From the NCBI GenBank assembly GCA_001599975.1, contig BCIO01000002.1, positions 744,001 to 808,000 of the forward strand: DNA of 64,000 bases, given 5' to 3'. Shown in pieces: positions 21,739-32,824 of this stretch (within the stretch, counting starts at the first letter, position 1; each line of letters opens with the position of its first letter). The position numbers and the translations under genes are program-made. Under the pieces are notes generated by a model. The model made no database searches, was not told where the DNA came from, and was given only the letters and a program-made list of their open reading frames with translations. Origin of the DNA: Cystobasidiopsis lactophilus (lineage: Eukaryota; Basidiomycota; Agaricostilbomycetes; Agaricostilbales; Chionosphaeraceae).

Positions 21739-23238
21739 TTAAAGAAAGTCAAGGTCAGCTTCGCGAAGGGGTAGATGATGGAGCAAGTAACAAACGTAGG
21801 CTCTAATCGCGCTCCTCCAGTAACACGCCAGCGCTGCTGGACTGAGGTAGCGCCGTGCGAAGACGTTGTGTGCATTCTTGGCTATCCGTTCAGCTCGATC
21901 CGGGTTCGCCATCTGTCGGCAAGCGCGGTTTTTCAGTCCCAGCACGAGAAGTAAGGGTGGCAGAGCATGCGCACCAAACTCCGCATGGTCTGGTCCAAGC
22001 CTTCCCACACAGGTCCTGGGACGTAGACGATGTTCTGCTTGGAGGAGCGGTCATCGAAGTTAAGGGCGTGATGGAAGTGCTGGGTCCACTCGCGCTTGTG
22101 CGAGACCACCACCGAGTTGCACTGTTCGGAAATGAGCATGAAAAATGAACCAGTGAATCAACGGCGGATGTTCTACAAACATTCAACAGGTATTTGAGCC
22201 GTCTGTCAAGACGTAAAGGGACGATCAGCCAATCTGGCAAGGAAGCAAAGCGTGCGGTAAACTCACCCGCTGTAGCTCCCGCCCTCTGTGCCAGCCAAAA
22301 ACTGATGCTTGCATTGTTCGGGCAACGAAATGATGGGCCCTCGGTCGGGATTGCCTGTGAGAGAACGTGAGGCTTGAAGTCAATGAATGGACGGACGGGA
22401 GCGCCACTCACCCCAGTCAATCTCTGAGATGTTGGACCACGGCTTGCCCGCCGCCTCTCTGAACAGCTGCTTCCTCTGCTCGGTCATGGGCACCCCTCTC
22501 CAAAAGAGGTCCTGCACTTTGTTCCGCCACGGGTTCTCGTTCACATTGAACTGGGCCCACCACCGGAAGCTGAAGTAGTTGTACGTCCGGGCTTCCGGCC
22601 ATGACCAAAAGCCAAAGTCGACGAGCAGGAAGGTGGAGGGCTCCTCGTCCACTCGGTGCGTGAGCTCCCATCGCCCCAGCTGGTTCCGCCCGATGTCGTC
22701 CACCCCAAAGCTGAATTCGACGTCCGGCAACGGCTCTCTGGAGCTAACCACCTGTGTATGAGAAGACTCAAGACAAATTCACGAGTGAATGGGGAAAGTA
22801 AGAGAAACGCACGGCAGAATTTAAAGACTGGATGACACTCATGGCCCTGCTCTGGAAGCCCAGCCGGTACTGATCCACGTAGACCTGGTTGGCCTGGACC
22901 ACGATCCTGGCGTTGGGGTCGCTGGCAGCCTGGTCGGCCATCTCCCTTGAGATGCCGCCTCGATCGTCGAACCACTTCGCCGTCCTGCGAGCGGCGACTG
23001 CATTGTTCGGGAACGCGGCCTCGCAGACCTCCTCGCCCAGCGTCAAGTCGTTGAGGAAGTAGTCGTCCAGCACGGCGTACTTGGACGGCGTAGAGGCGCC
23101 GAACGACAGCAGCGTGAACACGAGCAGAGCAGCGGCGCCAAGGCCAAGCAGGCGCCAGCGGGTGACGGCCGGCGACTTTGGCGAGAAGAAGGCGTCGCTG
23201 CTCGAGTTGTAAGGATCAAACTTGGGCTCGATCCGCAT
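21739..23238 (-). CDS. GT90 (CAP10-like) glycosyltransferase, type II membrane protein
   Basis: Golgi glycosyltransferase related to Cryptococcus Cap10/Cap59-type and xylosyltransferase proteins of family GT90. The ATG at 23238 (MRIEPKFDPYN) is followed by one N-terminal anchor, WRLLGLGAAALLVFTLLSFGA, typical of a type II Golgi enzyme. The catalytic region shows VNENPWRNKVQDLFWRGVP, HQFLAGTEGGSYSGRLKYLL, CNSVVVSHKREWTQHFHHAL and NIVYVPGPVWEGL, in family order, and the C-terminus FARRYLSPAALACYW. Introns lie near 22400, 22230, 22180 and elsewhere. The acceptor and sugar cannot be told from sequence; wall or capsule-like polysaccharide synthesis is an inference from the family. Confidence 0.85.
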
Positions 23239-24002
23239 GGCAACGACGGCTGCGAGGCGTTCTGGAGCCCCCCGCTGCTTTTTGGGTGTGGCTGCGCGCT
23301 GAAAACAGCTTCGGCGTCCCTTGCGCAGGCCCGGCCAACTGGGATCAGTAATTGTGGCTTGCTGACACCTTCTACTATCTACTGAGATGCCGTGGAGAGT
23401 CGGTGTGGCCAGCTGTTGCTTGAATTGACCTTGCAGACTGCCCAGCGACTCGCCTGTGGCAAATGCTCTCCCGCGCGCGACCTCGGTCTGGCAAGACTTG
23501 CTCAGCGCTGTTGCCAATGCTACTCAGTCACTTGATCTGACCTAAAGAGCAGTGTGCCGGGCCTTTGGGCGCTAGTGATTCGACGTCAGCCACCGTCTCG
23601 GCCTCGTCTGTTGCCGTCAAGCGACTCACCCACCACAAGAGGCCTTTCGTCTACAATTGGGAATCAGTGTTTCTTGATATGTATGGCGCTCATGGACTGC
23701 CTCCAAATGCGCCTCGGACAAAGCTTTCTGCTTGCTTCCTGGATGCCTTCTTGCACCTTTTCGTGATTCGCGTCCTGGATGGTCCATGATTCGCGTCTTG
23801 ATTCAGGCGTCGCACTTACCACGCTCCAATTGAGACACAGACCAGCGAGTTCTGGCTCGACCCGTATTGGAAGAGGGATAGCTCCCTTTGTCCCAAAACA
23901 CTCTGTCCAGCCCTCGAACACCGTCTCACTGTCTCATATCCTCTCCCTCCACGACGACCACAGGCTCCCCCAGCTGAACAACTTTCCCCCCTCCGGCAAA
24001 TC
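23239..24002. other. Divergent promoter region
   Basis: About 760 nt between two divergent genes. The long reverse frame entering it from 23238 has no ATG and is probably 5' UTR. C/T-rich tracts precede the start at 24003. No other feature was seen. Confidence 0.5.
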
Positions 24003-24700
24003 ATGAAGCTGCTTTCGACCAGCGCCTTACTCGGGTCCGCCCTCGCTCTCACCGCCCTGGCCGAGCAGAATCTAGACAATCCGCTCTGGGCTTGTCCTCA
24101 GAACGTAAGCGTGCCTTTCTTGAGCTCGGGAAGAGTCTTGGCTGACGCACAAATATCGAAAACAGCCGGAGCTCTGCGTAAGTTGGATTTGCCACCGCTC
24201 ACGCCCAGGGCTCAAGAACAGTTTCTGCGCTTTGTTCACAGGTCGCCTATAGCTATAATGGCGCAGGAGCAACAGCCGTCGCCAAGGTACCCGACCCTGC
24301 TGTTCCGACAGTTGTGGCGACCACTGCAACCCTAGTCCCGACCGGTTCCCTCACCGCGGCGCCGACTGGCCCTGATGTCGTCCCAACCGGCACCAACATC
24401 TCGGACACCTCGCTGCCGACAGGCAATGGCACGAACACGACGTTGCCGACTGGGAGCGGGGGCCTCAATGACACGGCGCCGACTGGGACGGAGACAGGCG
24501 ACCTGGGCAACCTCAGCGCCACCGCCACCGGCAATAACTCGATCATCTCCGGCGGCTTCTCCTCCACCGGCTCCTCCTCCGCCTCATCTCACACCTCCTC
24601 GGGCCTCAAGAGCCTCAGCAGCTCGGCCCGCTCGCTCGCCTTGGAGCTGTCCTTCCCCTTGTTGCTCGCCATCTTCGTCCTCGTCGCCTTCCGCCAATGA
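24003..24700 (+). CDS. Secreted Ser/Thr-rich PTG-repeat protein, probable GPI anchor
   Basis: Predicted wall or plasma-membrane surface protein. A signal peptide (MKLLSTSALLGSALALTALA) is followed by EQNLDNPLWACPQN. The next exon appears to be only 12 nt (24166-24177, Pro-Glu-Leu-Cys), flanked by introns 24105-24165 and 24178-24241, and is joined in phase 0 to VAYSYNGAG. This creates a paired-Cys motif ACPQNPELC. The rest is Thr/Ser/Gly-rich with about seven spaced PTG triplets and several N-glycosylation sequons (NIS, NTT, NDT, NLS). It ends in a Ser tract and the hydrophobic tail ELSFPLLLAIFVLVAF, as expected for GPI attachment. It resembles the downstream array in general design but lacks that family's core motif. 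Confidence 0.75.
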
Positions 24701-24958
24701 GCGTTCACTGCCGCCTCTTGAAGAGCTGCCGTTGTTGCTGATACAAGTTTTTGGACTTTCTTTGCTAGAATAGCTTGCCAGAATAGCCTCGCTCTTGCCT
24801 TACCACTTTTACATTCTTGTCAAGTAGCCTCATTCTTAGACCCCGGACAATCGTGTTAGCCATCTTTTCGTTGTAGCTTTTGACTTTTGCCTGTAATTCG
24901 TATTATAGCATGTAAAACGAAAGCCAAAACGAAACAGCCGGCGCAATGGAGGCGCCTT

Positions 24959-25439
24959 TTAGAATTCGATCTCGTTGATGGGGTCCGCCCTGACCTCGCT
25001 CAGGTCAATCTTGGCGTCTTCCTCTACGTCCAGTTCCCCGACCAGTGCTCTGTACATGACGGACGGCTGAGTGAGCACAGATCCAATTGCTCGAAAGGCG
25101 GCCGAGAACGTACACATTGTCTCCTCTGACGATGTAAAGCCCCAGCGGCTGCTCCTCCGCCCCTTCGTCCGCGCTGAAGATGCGCTCGATGGTGTCCGAC
25201 AAGATGCAGTTGCCCGTTTGGTCGAAGCCGACCAGGTTGCCCTGTGGAGGGAGCACCACACGAAAATTATTATGCGGCTGGCTGCTGAGCAGGGGATGGG
25301 CACTCACAACTAGACACCGGCCATCGTAGGTGAGCAAAAAGACTTTTTCTGTACGTCAAAGTCCCACATCAGCACTGGAACGATACAGATGAAGCAGAGA
25401 GCGAGCCGCACTGTCAACGTAGGGCGTCAAGCCAGACAT
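24959..25439 (-). CDS. LSM8: LSM8, U6 snRNA-associated Sm-like protein
   Basis: Subunit of the nuclear Lsm2-8 ring that binds the 3' end of U6 snRNA in splicing. The ATG at 25439 starts a ten-codon exon (MSGLTPYVD). Splicing in phase 1 over about 70 nt yields D-KKVFLLTYDGRCLVV, then GNLVGFDQTGNCILSDTIERIF (Sm1 motif), QPLGLYIVRGDNV (Sm2 motif) and the tail DLSEVRADPINEIEF with stop at 24959. Length, order and the LYIVRGDNV signature match LSM8 rather than LSM1. It has three introns, one of them right after the GDNV motif. Confidence 0.9.
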
Positions 25440-25724
25440 GGCCGCCTTCCCAAAGCCGGTCGGCGCCGCTCTGCTTTGCGTCTAGGTATTTGGTGTTGTA
25501 CTTGGGGAGGGGGGAGAGGAGGCGAGAGACCAGAACAACAACGAGGGTGGACTTTGCGAGCTCGTCAGATCCGCATTCTGCTCAGGTTGGTCGCCGGCCA
25601 GGGTCAACAATCACTCAAGTGGCGAAACCCCCCGTTTTCTGGTCGGGAACATTGCAGAAATGGTAGACTCGTAGAGTAGTAACGTCCGTGTGTCGTCAGA
25701 ATGAGAATTTCCAGCCCCGCTACT

Positions 25725-26428
25725 TCAGAGCACCATCATGGCGCTCGCCACCGCCACCAACAAGATGCCACCCAAGCCCACTGCGCTTCCACCGTAGAGT
25801 AAGGAGGTGGACGAGGAAGACTGGGAGGAGGTGGACGACTTGGACGTGGTGGTCAAAGGCGGCAAAGTGGTGGGCGTGGCGGCCACCAGCTCAAAGGTCG
25901 TGCGCACCGTCTCGACCGAGGTAGTCGGGCTCGAGAGGCCAGCGTCCACTGTGCTCCGCCATTATTAATGAGCCTGGAAGGCATTGGGTGCTATGGAAAA
26001 CTCACCCTGGCAGTCGCCCACCGCTCCGTCCATCTTGCACGCGTAGTGGAAATTGATCATCTCCTCGTCCACCCTCACGTCCAAAGTCGACGGGCCCTGC
26101 ACCAAGGTGGCTCTGTGGCCTTCGAGGAAGCGGGCCGTGGTAGGGCCAGTGGCTTTAGGCGTCTCGGTGCCCGCGCCAATGATGTAGGTAGTTCCGTCCG
26201 CTCCCTGTTATCGCATTGAGCACTCCGAATCAGAGGATTGAAATTCAGCTCACCGTTCCGATGGCCTGGGCGTAGTAGTCGCCCTCTTCCATAAATCCGG
26301 GCTAGAGCCGACGTTTTCAGAACCTGTCAAGGGACGGATGGGACAGCACACACCTTGAAGAGCGACAGGGCAGGGGCAGCAGCAGCCATTCCAGTCAAGA
26401 GGGAGAAGACGATCAAGGAGGCGTGCAT
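25725..26428 (-). CDS. Array family member A: secreted GPI-type protein
   Basis: Small surface protein of unknown function and the first member of an eight-gene array. The ATG at 26428 gives a signal peptide MHASLIVFSLLTGMAAAAP. After introns come DYYAQAIGT-GADGTTYIIGAG, RATLVQGPSTLDVRV and a two-Cys segment C-KMDGAVGDC, the core seen in all members. A Ser/Thr-rich stalk ends in a hydrophobic tail, YGGSAVGLGGILLVAVASAM, fitting a GPI signal. The core is most like member D. No catalytic motif is visible, and the family is not one I recognise. Confidence 0.75.
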
Positions 26429-27175
26429 TTTGGGTGGTGGACGATGGGTTTTCTGGACGGGAGGGAAAGAAAGGAAATCATCGCGAGACACTGGGGAAGC
26501 ACGCGGTTCGTCAAATCTGGGTTCTAGCGCATCGTACAGCCACAATTCTGCCACGTCGGCAGGTCCGTTGAATGGTCAGACTGTTGATGGCGTTAGCCTT
26601 CGGTTTCGGGAAGGGCCAGTCAGTGCGCTCCTGCCTTCAAACACGTCCAAGGTGGCGGTGACAGAGCTCTAAAACTTCGACTACTGGGTTCGAGAAGAAG
26701 AACGATCCAATTCTGAAGGCCGTCCCGCGACGGGGTTGACGAAGTCGGCCCTCATCGCCTCAGCCTATAGCCATAGCGGGGAGGAAGCGAGGAAGCCAAA
26801 AGACCAGAGCGAGAATGAGGGCAACAAGATCAAAGCCGGATGGCTCATGAAGCAATGCACAACATGGGCAGAGCAAGTTACAAGATTGGGTGGTGGGCGA
26901 GGACTGAGAAGCCAAAAAACGACGAAATGGCCCAGAGGCTCTGGAAGAATTGGAATGCTTTGCATTGAACGAATGAATTGTGTGAAGAGCCACTAGGGAA
27001 GTAAAAAAGGAATGTCTGCGCTATAGAACGATTGTCCGTGCCCGAGGTCGTCGCCACCATCACAGCCTGTCGAGTCCACAAAATGCGCCACCGTGGCAAC
27101 TCAGATCCCCAAAATCCACCACACCAACAACTGCAAGGAGAAAAGAATCGTCCGTGCGAGAAAGAACGACAGAGG
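26429..27175. other. Intergenic in array; start of tandem unit 1
   Basis: No gene. From about 26655 the sequence is similar to that from about 28921, which marks the left edge of the first copy of the duplicated module. Forward frames here are not protein-like. Confidence 0.6.
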
Positions 27176-27877
27176 CTAGAGGAGAAAAGCGGCCAGGACC
27201 GATGAAGCCACAGCCAGAGCACTGAGTCGAAGACCAGTGCCGTCAGAAGTGGCGCTGGTAGAGGTAGTGGTCACAGCTTTGACGGGCGTGAAGTTGGGGA
27301 AGTGCGTCGGAGTGACAGGGAGGCGCTCGTCGAAGGCGATTCGGGTTGGGCGCGCCTTCACTGTCCCTTGATCTGGTCCGACTGTCGATAGATTAGCACA
27401 CAGTATGGTCAGTGAATGAAAGGGAAACACACCACATTCGCCGACGTTCCCATTCAGTGAACAATGCAAGTCGACATCCACAACAGAGTCTCGGGCCTGA
27501 ATGTCCAGATGGCGAAACCCTTGGACGACTGTTGCTGTTACCGTATGCCCCCCTTGCAATACAACTCCTCCATCAGAAGCGGCGGGTGTGACCGCCTCGA
27601 CCAACCAAGTCGTGTCCTGCCCGTTGGCCCCCTGTTCCGCTCTTCTGCTTCAGCACCCAAACCCCAAACAGCACAAGACGGCATGCACGCACTGTCCCAA
27701 CGGCTTCAACGAAATGATTGCCTGCGGTAAGGACCGAAGGCTGCAAAGGCGCAAGTAGATCCTGGTCAGAGGCGCGCTCGACCAAGGCAAACAAACATCG
27801 CTCACCAAATACAAGGGCGTTGTGTAAGTGGCAGCGGACAGTGCTACGAAGGAAGCGAACAGCAGTGACCTGAGCAT
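27176..27877 (-). CDS. Array family member B: secreted GPI-type protein
   Basis: The signal peptide from 27877 is MLRSLLFASFVALSAATYTT. Middle exons carry the family motif in a variant form, HFVEAVGT then a Gln-Asp-Thr-Thr-Trp-Leu segment, followed by VVLQGGHTVTATVVQGFRHL and the Cys pair C-SLNGNVGEC. The C-terminal part, PTHFPNFTPVKAV, Ser/Thr stalk and hydrophobic LRLSALAVASSVLAAFLL, ends at 27176 with no charged residue after the hydrophobic run, as in GPI precursors. Its nearest relative is member B' at 29450-30149, with near-identical layout. Confidence 0.75.
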
Positions 27878-28413
27878 GGTCAACGCGTAGTTGAGAGTGA
27901 GGAGCACTGGGGAGGGATGGGGAGCGCGTAAGGCAGCCGATGAGACAATCGTTTCTGAGCAAGAAAACATGGAGGGCGGTGTGCACGCCAAAAAGTCTTT
28001 TGGACACAGCCTCTCCAGAAAGACGTTTGAACTCCAGGCCATCTGTTAGCGAATATGCTAACGCCCATACCCATTCGCTAATACATAAGGTTTGCGATGC
28101 GCATGTATTTGGACCGACGATTCCGCCGAAAAGAAGCCGGTTGACCTCTCCATCAAAGCCGGTCTCTAGAACGACGCCAAAGAGAGCGATCCAAAGCGTC
28201 GTGTAAGCGACAATTACATTATCGAGAACCGGAGAAGATCGGCTCCAAGCGAGAGCATGAAATGAGAAACGTTGACACAAGAGGCCAATAAGGCCCTCGT
28301 CCTCGTTCTCGCACCAGAGCAACCATCACCGGTGTATCATTGGTGGAAAGAAAGAAGGTAGTCGGCAGTAAGAAAGGTGAATCCACTGTCTGTGAGCAGG
28401 AAAGAAAGGGAGT
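27878..28413. other. Spacer between members B and C
   Basis: No gene seen. It is related to the B'-D spacer 30150-30661, for example the shared AGAAAGACGTTTGAACTCC. It should contain the promoter of member B. Confidence 0.5.
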
Positions 28414-28936
28414 TTAAGCCTGAAGAGTCGTCAACGAGCCCACCATCAGCACCATCAACAAGCCACACAAACCGAGAGCAAGCTCGCTAGAGGACAGAGC
28501 AGAAGACAAAAAGGACGAGGAAGAGTGAAGGGGGAGCCCATGGTCTGATTGGCATCCCACTTGAACAAACAGTTGGTTTGGCGAGATTTCGTTGCGCCAA
28601 AAATCACTGTTGTGCCAGCGATACCCGCCTTGACGAGGTTCGGGATGCCGGATATCGTTCCTTGCAGAGCCAAATTCAGCTTGCGACCTTTGTACGCAAT
28701 CAAGCTGCCGCTCACCATCACAAGCTCCAACCGACCCGCTCATGGAGCAGTCTTGCCCGTATCGTAAGATGAGTCGGAGACTTGCATCTCGAGGTGTGTT
28801 GGCCCTTGCGCAACAGTGGCCGTATGCCATCCGGCGAGGGCATTGCCAGTTGCTGGGCAGTCGCGGGCGCGCCTATCAGGAACGTCGTTTCGTTCTCGTC
28901 TTGGTCCTGGGCGACACTTGTAGGTGACAGAGCCAT
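28414..28936 (-). pseudogene. Array family member C: decayed copy of member D
   Basis: Aligns with member D over its second and third exons and the stalk (DGERQLDC, SGIPNLVKAGIAGTTV, KWDANQTMGSP, LHSSSSFLSSALSS). Compared with D it has lost a base near 28847, so the frame shifts in the motif region. It has lost another near 28531, between the TMGSP and LHSSSS segments. A block around 28755 is rearranged. Homology stops inside the intron after exon 1, so there is no signal-peptide exon. It is best called a pseudogene produced by the same duplication that made unit 2, unless it is spliced unusually. Confidence 0.75.
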
Positions 28937-29449
28937 AAGACTTCGACTACTGGGCTGGGAAGAAGAACGATCCAGTCCTGGCGGCTATCGCGAGAGAGCC
29001 CGGAATTTGATGAAGTCGGCCTTCAAGATTGATTTTCGTCGCCTCAGCCGAAGGGAGACAGCCAGGGAGTCAAAGAACCAGAGCAATAATGGGAGCAGCA
29101 AAATTAAAGCCGTGCGTTCACGAAGAAATGCACAACGCTATTGCAGAGCAAGCAAGGTTGGGTGGCGGGCGAGGGGCAAGAACGCCGATACCAGTGGCCC
29201 GGAGGCTGCGGAATTGCAATGCTCTTCATTGAACGAATGTATTGTGTGGTTGTGTGAAGAGCCACTAGGGAAGTAAAAAAGGAATGTCTGCGCTATAGAA
29301 AGATTGTCCGTGCCCGAGGTCGTCGCCACCATCACAGCCTGTCGAGCTCACGAAGTGCGCCACCGTGGCAACCCAAATCCCCAAGATGTACCACACCACC
29401 AACTGTAAGCGAGGAAAGAAAACGTCCGTGCGAGAAAGCTCGATAAGGG
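28937..29449. other. Spacer between C and B'
   Basis: No gene. It is homologous to 26670-27175. Short open frames on both strands shift between the two copies, arguing against coding. Confidence 0.5.
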
Positions 29450-30149
29450 CTATAGGAGAAAAGCGGCCAGGACCGATGAAGCTACAGCCAGAGCGCTGAG
29501 GCGAAGACCAGCGCTGTCAGACGTGGCGCTGATAGATGTGGTTGCTACAGCGTTGACGGGGGTGAAGTTGGGGAAGTGCGTTGGAGTAACTGCGAGACGC
29601 TCGTCGAAGGCGATTCGGGTCGGGCGCGACTTCGCTGTCCCTTGATCTGGTCCGACTGTTTCTAGTTCAGCTCACAGTATGCCCAGTGAAAGATAAGGGA
29701 AACACACCACAATCACCGACGTTCCCGTTCAGCGAACAATGTAACTCGACATCCACAACAGAGTCGTGGGCCTGGACGTCCAGCTGGCGAAACCCTTGAA
29801 CGACTGTTGCTGTTACCGTATGGCCTCCTTGCAGTACGACTCCTCCATCAGAACCGGTGGGTGTGATCGCCTCGACCACCCAAGTCGTGTCTTGCCCATT
29901 GACCCCCTATTTCGGTCTTCTGCTTCAGCACCCGACCATCACAAGACGGCATGCACGCACAGTTCCAATGGCTTCAGCGAAATGCTCGCCTGCTGTGAGA
30001 AATGGAGGCTGTAGAAGCGCAGGTAAAATACTGGTCAGAGTCGCGCTCGACCAAGGGCAAAAAACACGGCTCACCAAATACAAAGGCGTCGTGTATGTGG
30101 CAGCGCACAGTGCCACGGCACAGGAAGCGACCAGAAGTGACTTGAGCAT
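29450..30149 (-). CDS. Array family member B': secreted GPI-type protein
   Basis: Sister copy of member B. Signal peptide MLKSLLVASCAVALCAATYTT from 30149; then HFAEAIGT, VVLQGGHTVTATVVQGFRQL and C-SLNGNVGDC; and a C-terminus with PTHFPNFTPVNAV, a Ser/Thr stalk and LRLSALAVASSVLAAFLL, stop at 29450. The reading frames, introns and tail are intact, so this copy looks functional. Substitutions versus B are scattered but keep the hydrophobic ends and both cysteines. Confidence 0.75.
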
Positions 30150-30661
30150 GGTCAACGCGTACTTGTGAGTGAGGAGCACTGGGAGGGATAGGGACGCAGG
30201 CAGCAGATGAGACAATCGTTTCGGAGCAAGAAAATATGGAGGCGGTGTGCACGCCCAAAATTCTTTCGAACACAGCCTCTCCAGAAAGACGTTTGAACTC
30301 CAGGTGGTTTAGAATTGTATGTGCTAATGCCCGTACCAGTTGGCTAATACGGATTGCGACGCGCAAAGCCGGAGGATTTCGCCGAAAAGAAGCCGGTCGA
30401 CTTCGCCGTCAAAGCCACTCTCTAAGAGAACGCCAGAGAGAGAGAGATTCAAAGCTTTGTGTCAAACGACAAGGTATCCACCGAGATCGGAGAACATCGG
30501 CTCGAAGCGGGAGAATGAGAAAAGTTGACAAGAGGCTGTGACCTTCGTCCTTGTTCTCGCACTAGAACCACCATCAACGAGCTATCATTAGCAGAAAGAC
30601 AGAAGGTAGTCGGTAGCAAAGGGAGTGATTCAAATGTCCGTGAGCAGGAAAGAAAGGGAGA
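30150..30661. other. Spacer between B' and D
   Basis: No gene. It is related to 27878-28413 and presumably carries the B' promoter. Confidence 0.5.
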
Positions 30662-31376
30662 TTAAGCCTGATGTATCATCAACGAGCCCACCATCGCCAC
30701 CACCAAAAAGCCACCCAAGCCGAGAGCATGCCCGCCAGAAGACAGAGCAGAAGACAAAGAGGACGAGGAAGAGTGAAGGGGAGAGCCCATGGTCTGATTG
30801 GCATCCCACTTGGTGAACACAGTTGGTTTAGCGGGATTCTTTGTGCCAAAAGTCACTGTTGTAGTAGCGGCGCCCGCATTTACGAGGTTCGGAATGCCGG
30901 ATATCGATCCTTGAAGAGCCAAAGTCAGCTTGCGACCTTTGTGTGCAATCAAGTTGCCGCTCACCATCGCAAACTCCAACCGACCCGTCCATGGAGCAGT
31001 CGATGTCCATATTGTAAGCGGAGTCAGAAATCTGCAGTTCGAGGTGGGTCGGCCCTTGCACAAGAGTGGCCGTATGTCCGGCGAGGGCATCGCCAGTTGC
31101 CGAGGCAGTCGCAGGCGCGCCTATCAGGAACGTCGTCTCGTCTTGACCCTGTGTGATACTTGTAAAGATGAGCAGAATGGACGGCTTGAGGGGCTCACGG
31201 TTCCGATGGCTTGGGCGTAGAGGTCGCCATTCTGTCCTCCAAAAATGGGCTGTTGTCGTCGTTAAAAAAAGTGGCTGATTGGCGTTGAAGGTTAGACCTA
31301 CCACATATAGAGACATCTGGGCAACTGAAAGCCCGAAGGAGGAAGCCAGAAAGAGGGCAGAGAGGGCACGCATCAT
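30662..31376 (-). CDS. Array family member D: secreted GPI-type protein
   Basis: Tandem start codons at 31376 and 31373 lead into the signal peptide MMRALSALFLASSFGLSVAQ. Exon 2 gives DLYAQAIGT, then ETTFLIGAPATASATGDA, HTATLVQGPTHLELQI and C-SMDGSVGVC. A 55-nt or so intron (donor GTGAGC, branch GCTGAC) begins near 30973 and joins DG to SISGIPNLVNAGAATTTV in frame. The tail has a Ser-rich stalk (LHSSSSSLSSALSSGG) and a hydrophobic end, LGLGGFLVVAMVGSLM. This is the intact counterpart of decayed member C and the closest relative of member A. Confidence 0.75.
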
Positions 31377-31964
31377 GATACAGGCTGGGTTGGTGGTGGG
31401 AGAACAAGGCAGACGCGACCTGAGCTCTGCGCTCTGCTTCCTTGCCTGAAACACGTGGTGGCCAACAGGCTCATCGCCACAGCAATTCGTGCCTCTAAAC
31501 TTTGAGACGGCCTTCAATGGGCAGAAGCCGCTGAAATCGTGTGGGCCTCCATTTTGGGCGAGGGAAGGCACTCGAGCCAGCTGCCTTCCTGGCCTCACAT
31601 TTGAAGAGCGCAAGAGTCATAAGAGAGCAAAGAAGGCGCATGCAACGGTGGCGAGAGAACGGAAACGAGAACTTGAAGAGTGGCCGCCCCCTCTCTGAAT
31701 CAGATCTGCTCGGCTGTGACGCGCAAGATCTTCCAAGCAATAGAAAAGCAACTCCACGGTTCTGGTATCTGCTAAAAAGGACCTGGAACCCGAGATGAGG
31801 GCATGCGGACGGATGTCGCTCCTGCGGTCCAAAAGCTTTGTGCGGCGTCGGTGGCACTAGCATCGAAATTTTTAAGCGACTTGCAGGTGAGCCCATTCCC
31901 GTTGAGTTTCTAGAAGTACAAAGTCCAACAGCGTGATTGGACGACAGACATCGTCGTCCCACAG
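31377..31964. other. Intergenic in array
   Basis: About 590 nt with overlapping frames on both strands and none with family motifs or a signal peptide. I see no gene. Confidence 0.5.
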
Positions 31965-32623
31965 TCAGAACGCTAAGCCCAACGCCAACAGTCCTGCCAC
32001 CATCAGCCCTCCGTTGATGCACACGGTGACAGCGCCAGAAGAAGACGTGGACGTAGATGATGAGTCTTCATCTCCGGTCGAAGAGGTGGAAGAAGTGGCA
32101 TCGGTCAGAGTAGACGAGGAAGATGTTGGCGTAGGTCCGGACTTGTCGTCGAACGTCGTGAAAGTGGTCAGTGGGACATCCACGTAGACTCCAGTGACTG
32201 TAGCAGTGACTGGTCCAGGCTGTCCAGCACCTCCGCCGCTGACTGTTCAGAAGAAAATATCAGACGTTTGGCACTCTCACCAAAGCATTGAAGCTGCGAA
32301 ACTCACCAACGCACGCCGCCACGTTATCACTGAGAGAGCATTCTATCTGCTCCTGTTGACCTCCTTGACTCACTCCCGCCGAATAGTAGTCGCTTCCCAA
32401 TACGATAGTGCCGGTCACGCCCTCGTCGACGACCAGGTAAGAGGTGCCTAGACTTCCAGTGCCAATGACCTGAGCTCCTTCGACTGCAGCGCTCTCAAAC
32501 TGCAAGCGAGAGACTGTCAGGCCCGGCTTGAGGGGTCCTCGCATGTAAACTCACCCCGAAGATGGACACAGAAGCCGCAGAAGCCAGACCCAGCAGGCTC
32601 ACAATCGGCATAAGACAGTACAT
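31965..32623 (-). CDS. Array family member E: secreted GPI-type protein
   Basis: The start near 32623 opens MYCLMPIVSLLGLASAASVS, a signal peptide. The core is EGAQVIGTGSLGTSYLVVDE, then GTIVLGSDYYSAGVSQGG and ECSLSDNVAAC, matching member F strongly. An exon near 32030-32183 carries a Ser/Thr/Asp-rich stalk (about 35 residues) and the hydrophobic tail INGGLMVAGLLALGLAF. Spacing to member F is only about 200 nt, so the F stop and the E start region nearly abut. Confidence 0.75.
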
Positions 32624-32824
32624 ATCGTTCCTTGAAATAGAAAGTAGAGGTGGACGAGCAAGAGCAAGGGATGTAGAAGGCATCCGAATGTTCCACCTTC
32701 AGAAGTCGTATCAACATGCGAAGTCCTGACGTCTCGAGACACGACGTCCATTCCGTGTGTCTAGGAACAAGCCAATGCAATCCATGGTTTCAAGACCAGG
32801 ACAGAGACAGATGTTGAAACGCTG

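Larger units (their letters stand above)
26655..28920. repeat. Tandem duplication unit 1 (about 2.27 kb)
   Basis: Contains member B, the decayed member C and their spacers. It aligns along its length with 28921-31163, including non-coding parts such as 26998-27066 versus 29272-29343 and 28010-28050 versus 30275-30310. Confidence 0.8.
28921..31163. repeat. Tandem duplication unit 2 (about 2.25 kb)
   Basis: Second copy of the module at 26655-28920, containing B' and most of D. The boundary lies in the intron just downstream of D's first exon, which explains why only D retains a signal peptide. Confidence 0.8.

Noticed and set aside
26736-26996. Forward open frame in the array spacer
   Set aside because: Its duplicate near 29000-29270 does not preserve the frame, as expected of non-coding sequence.
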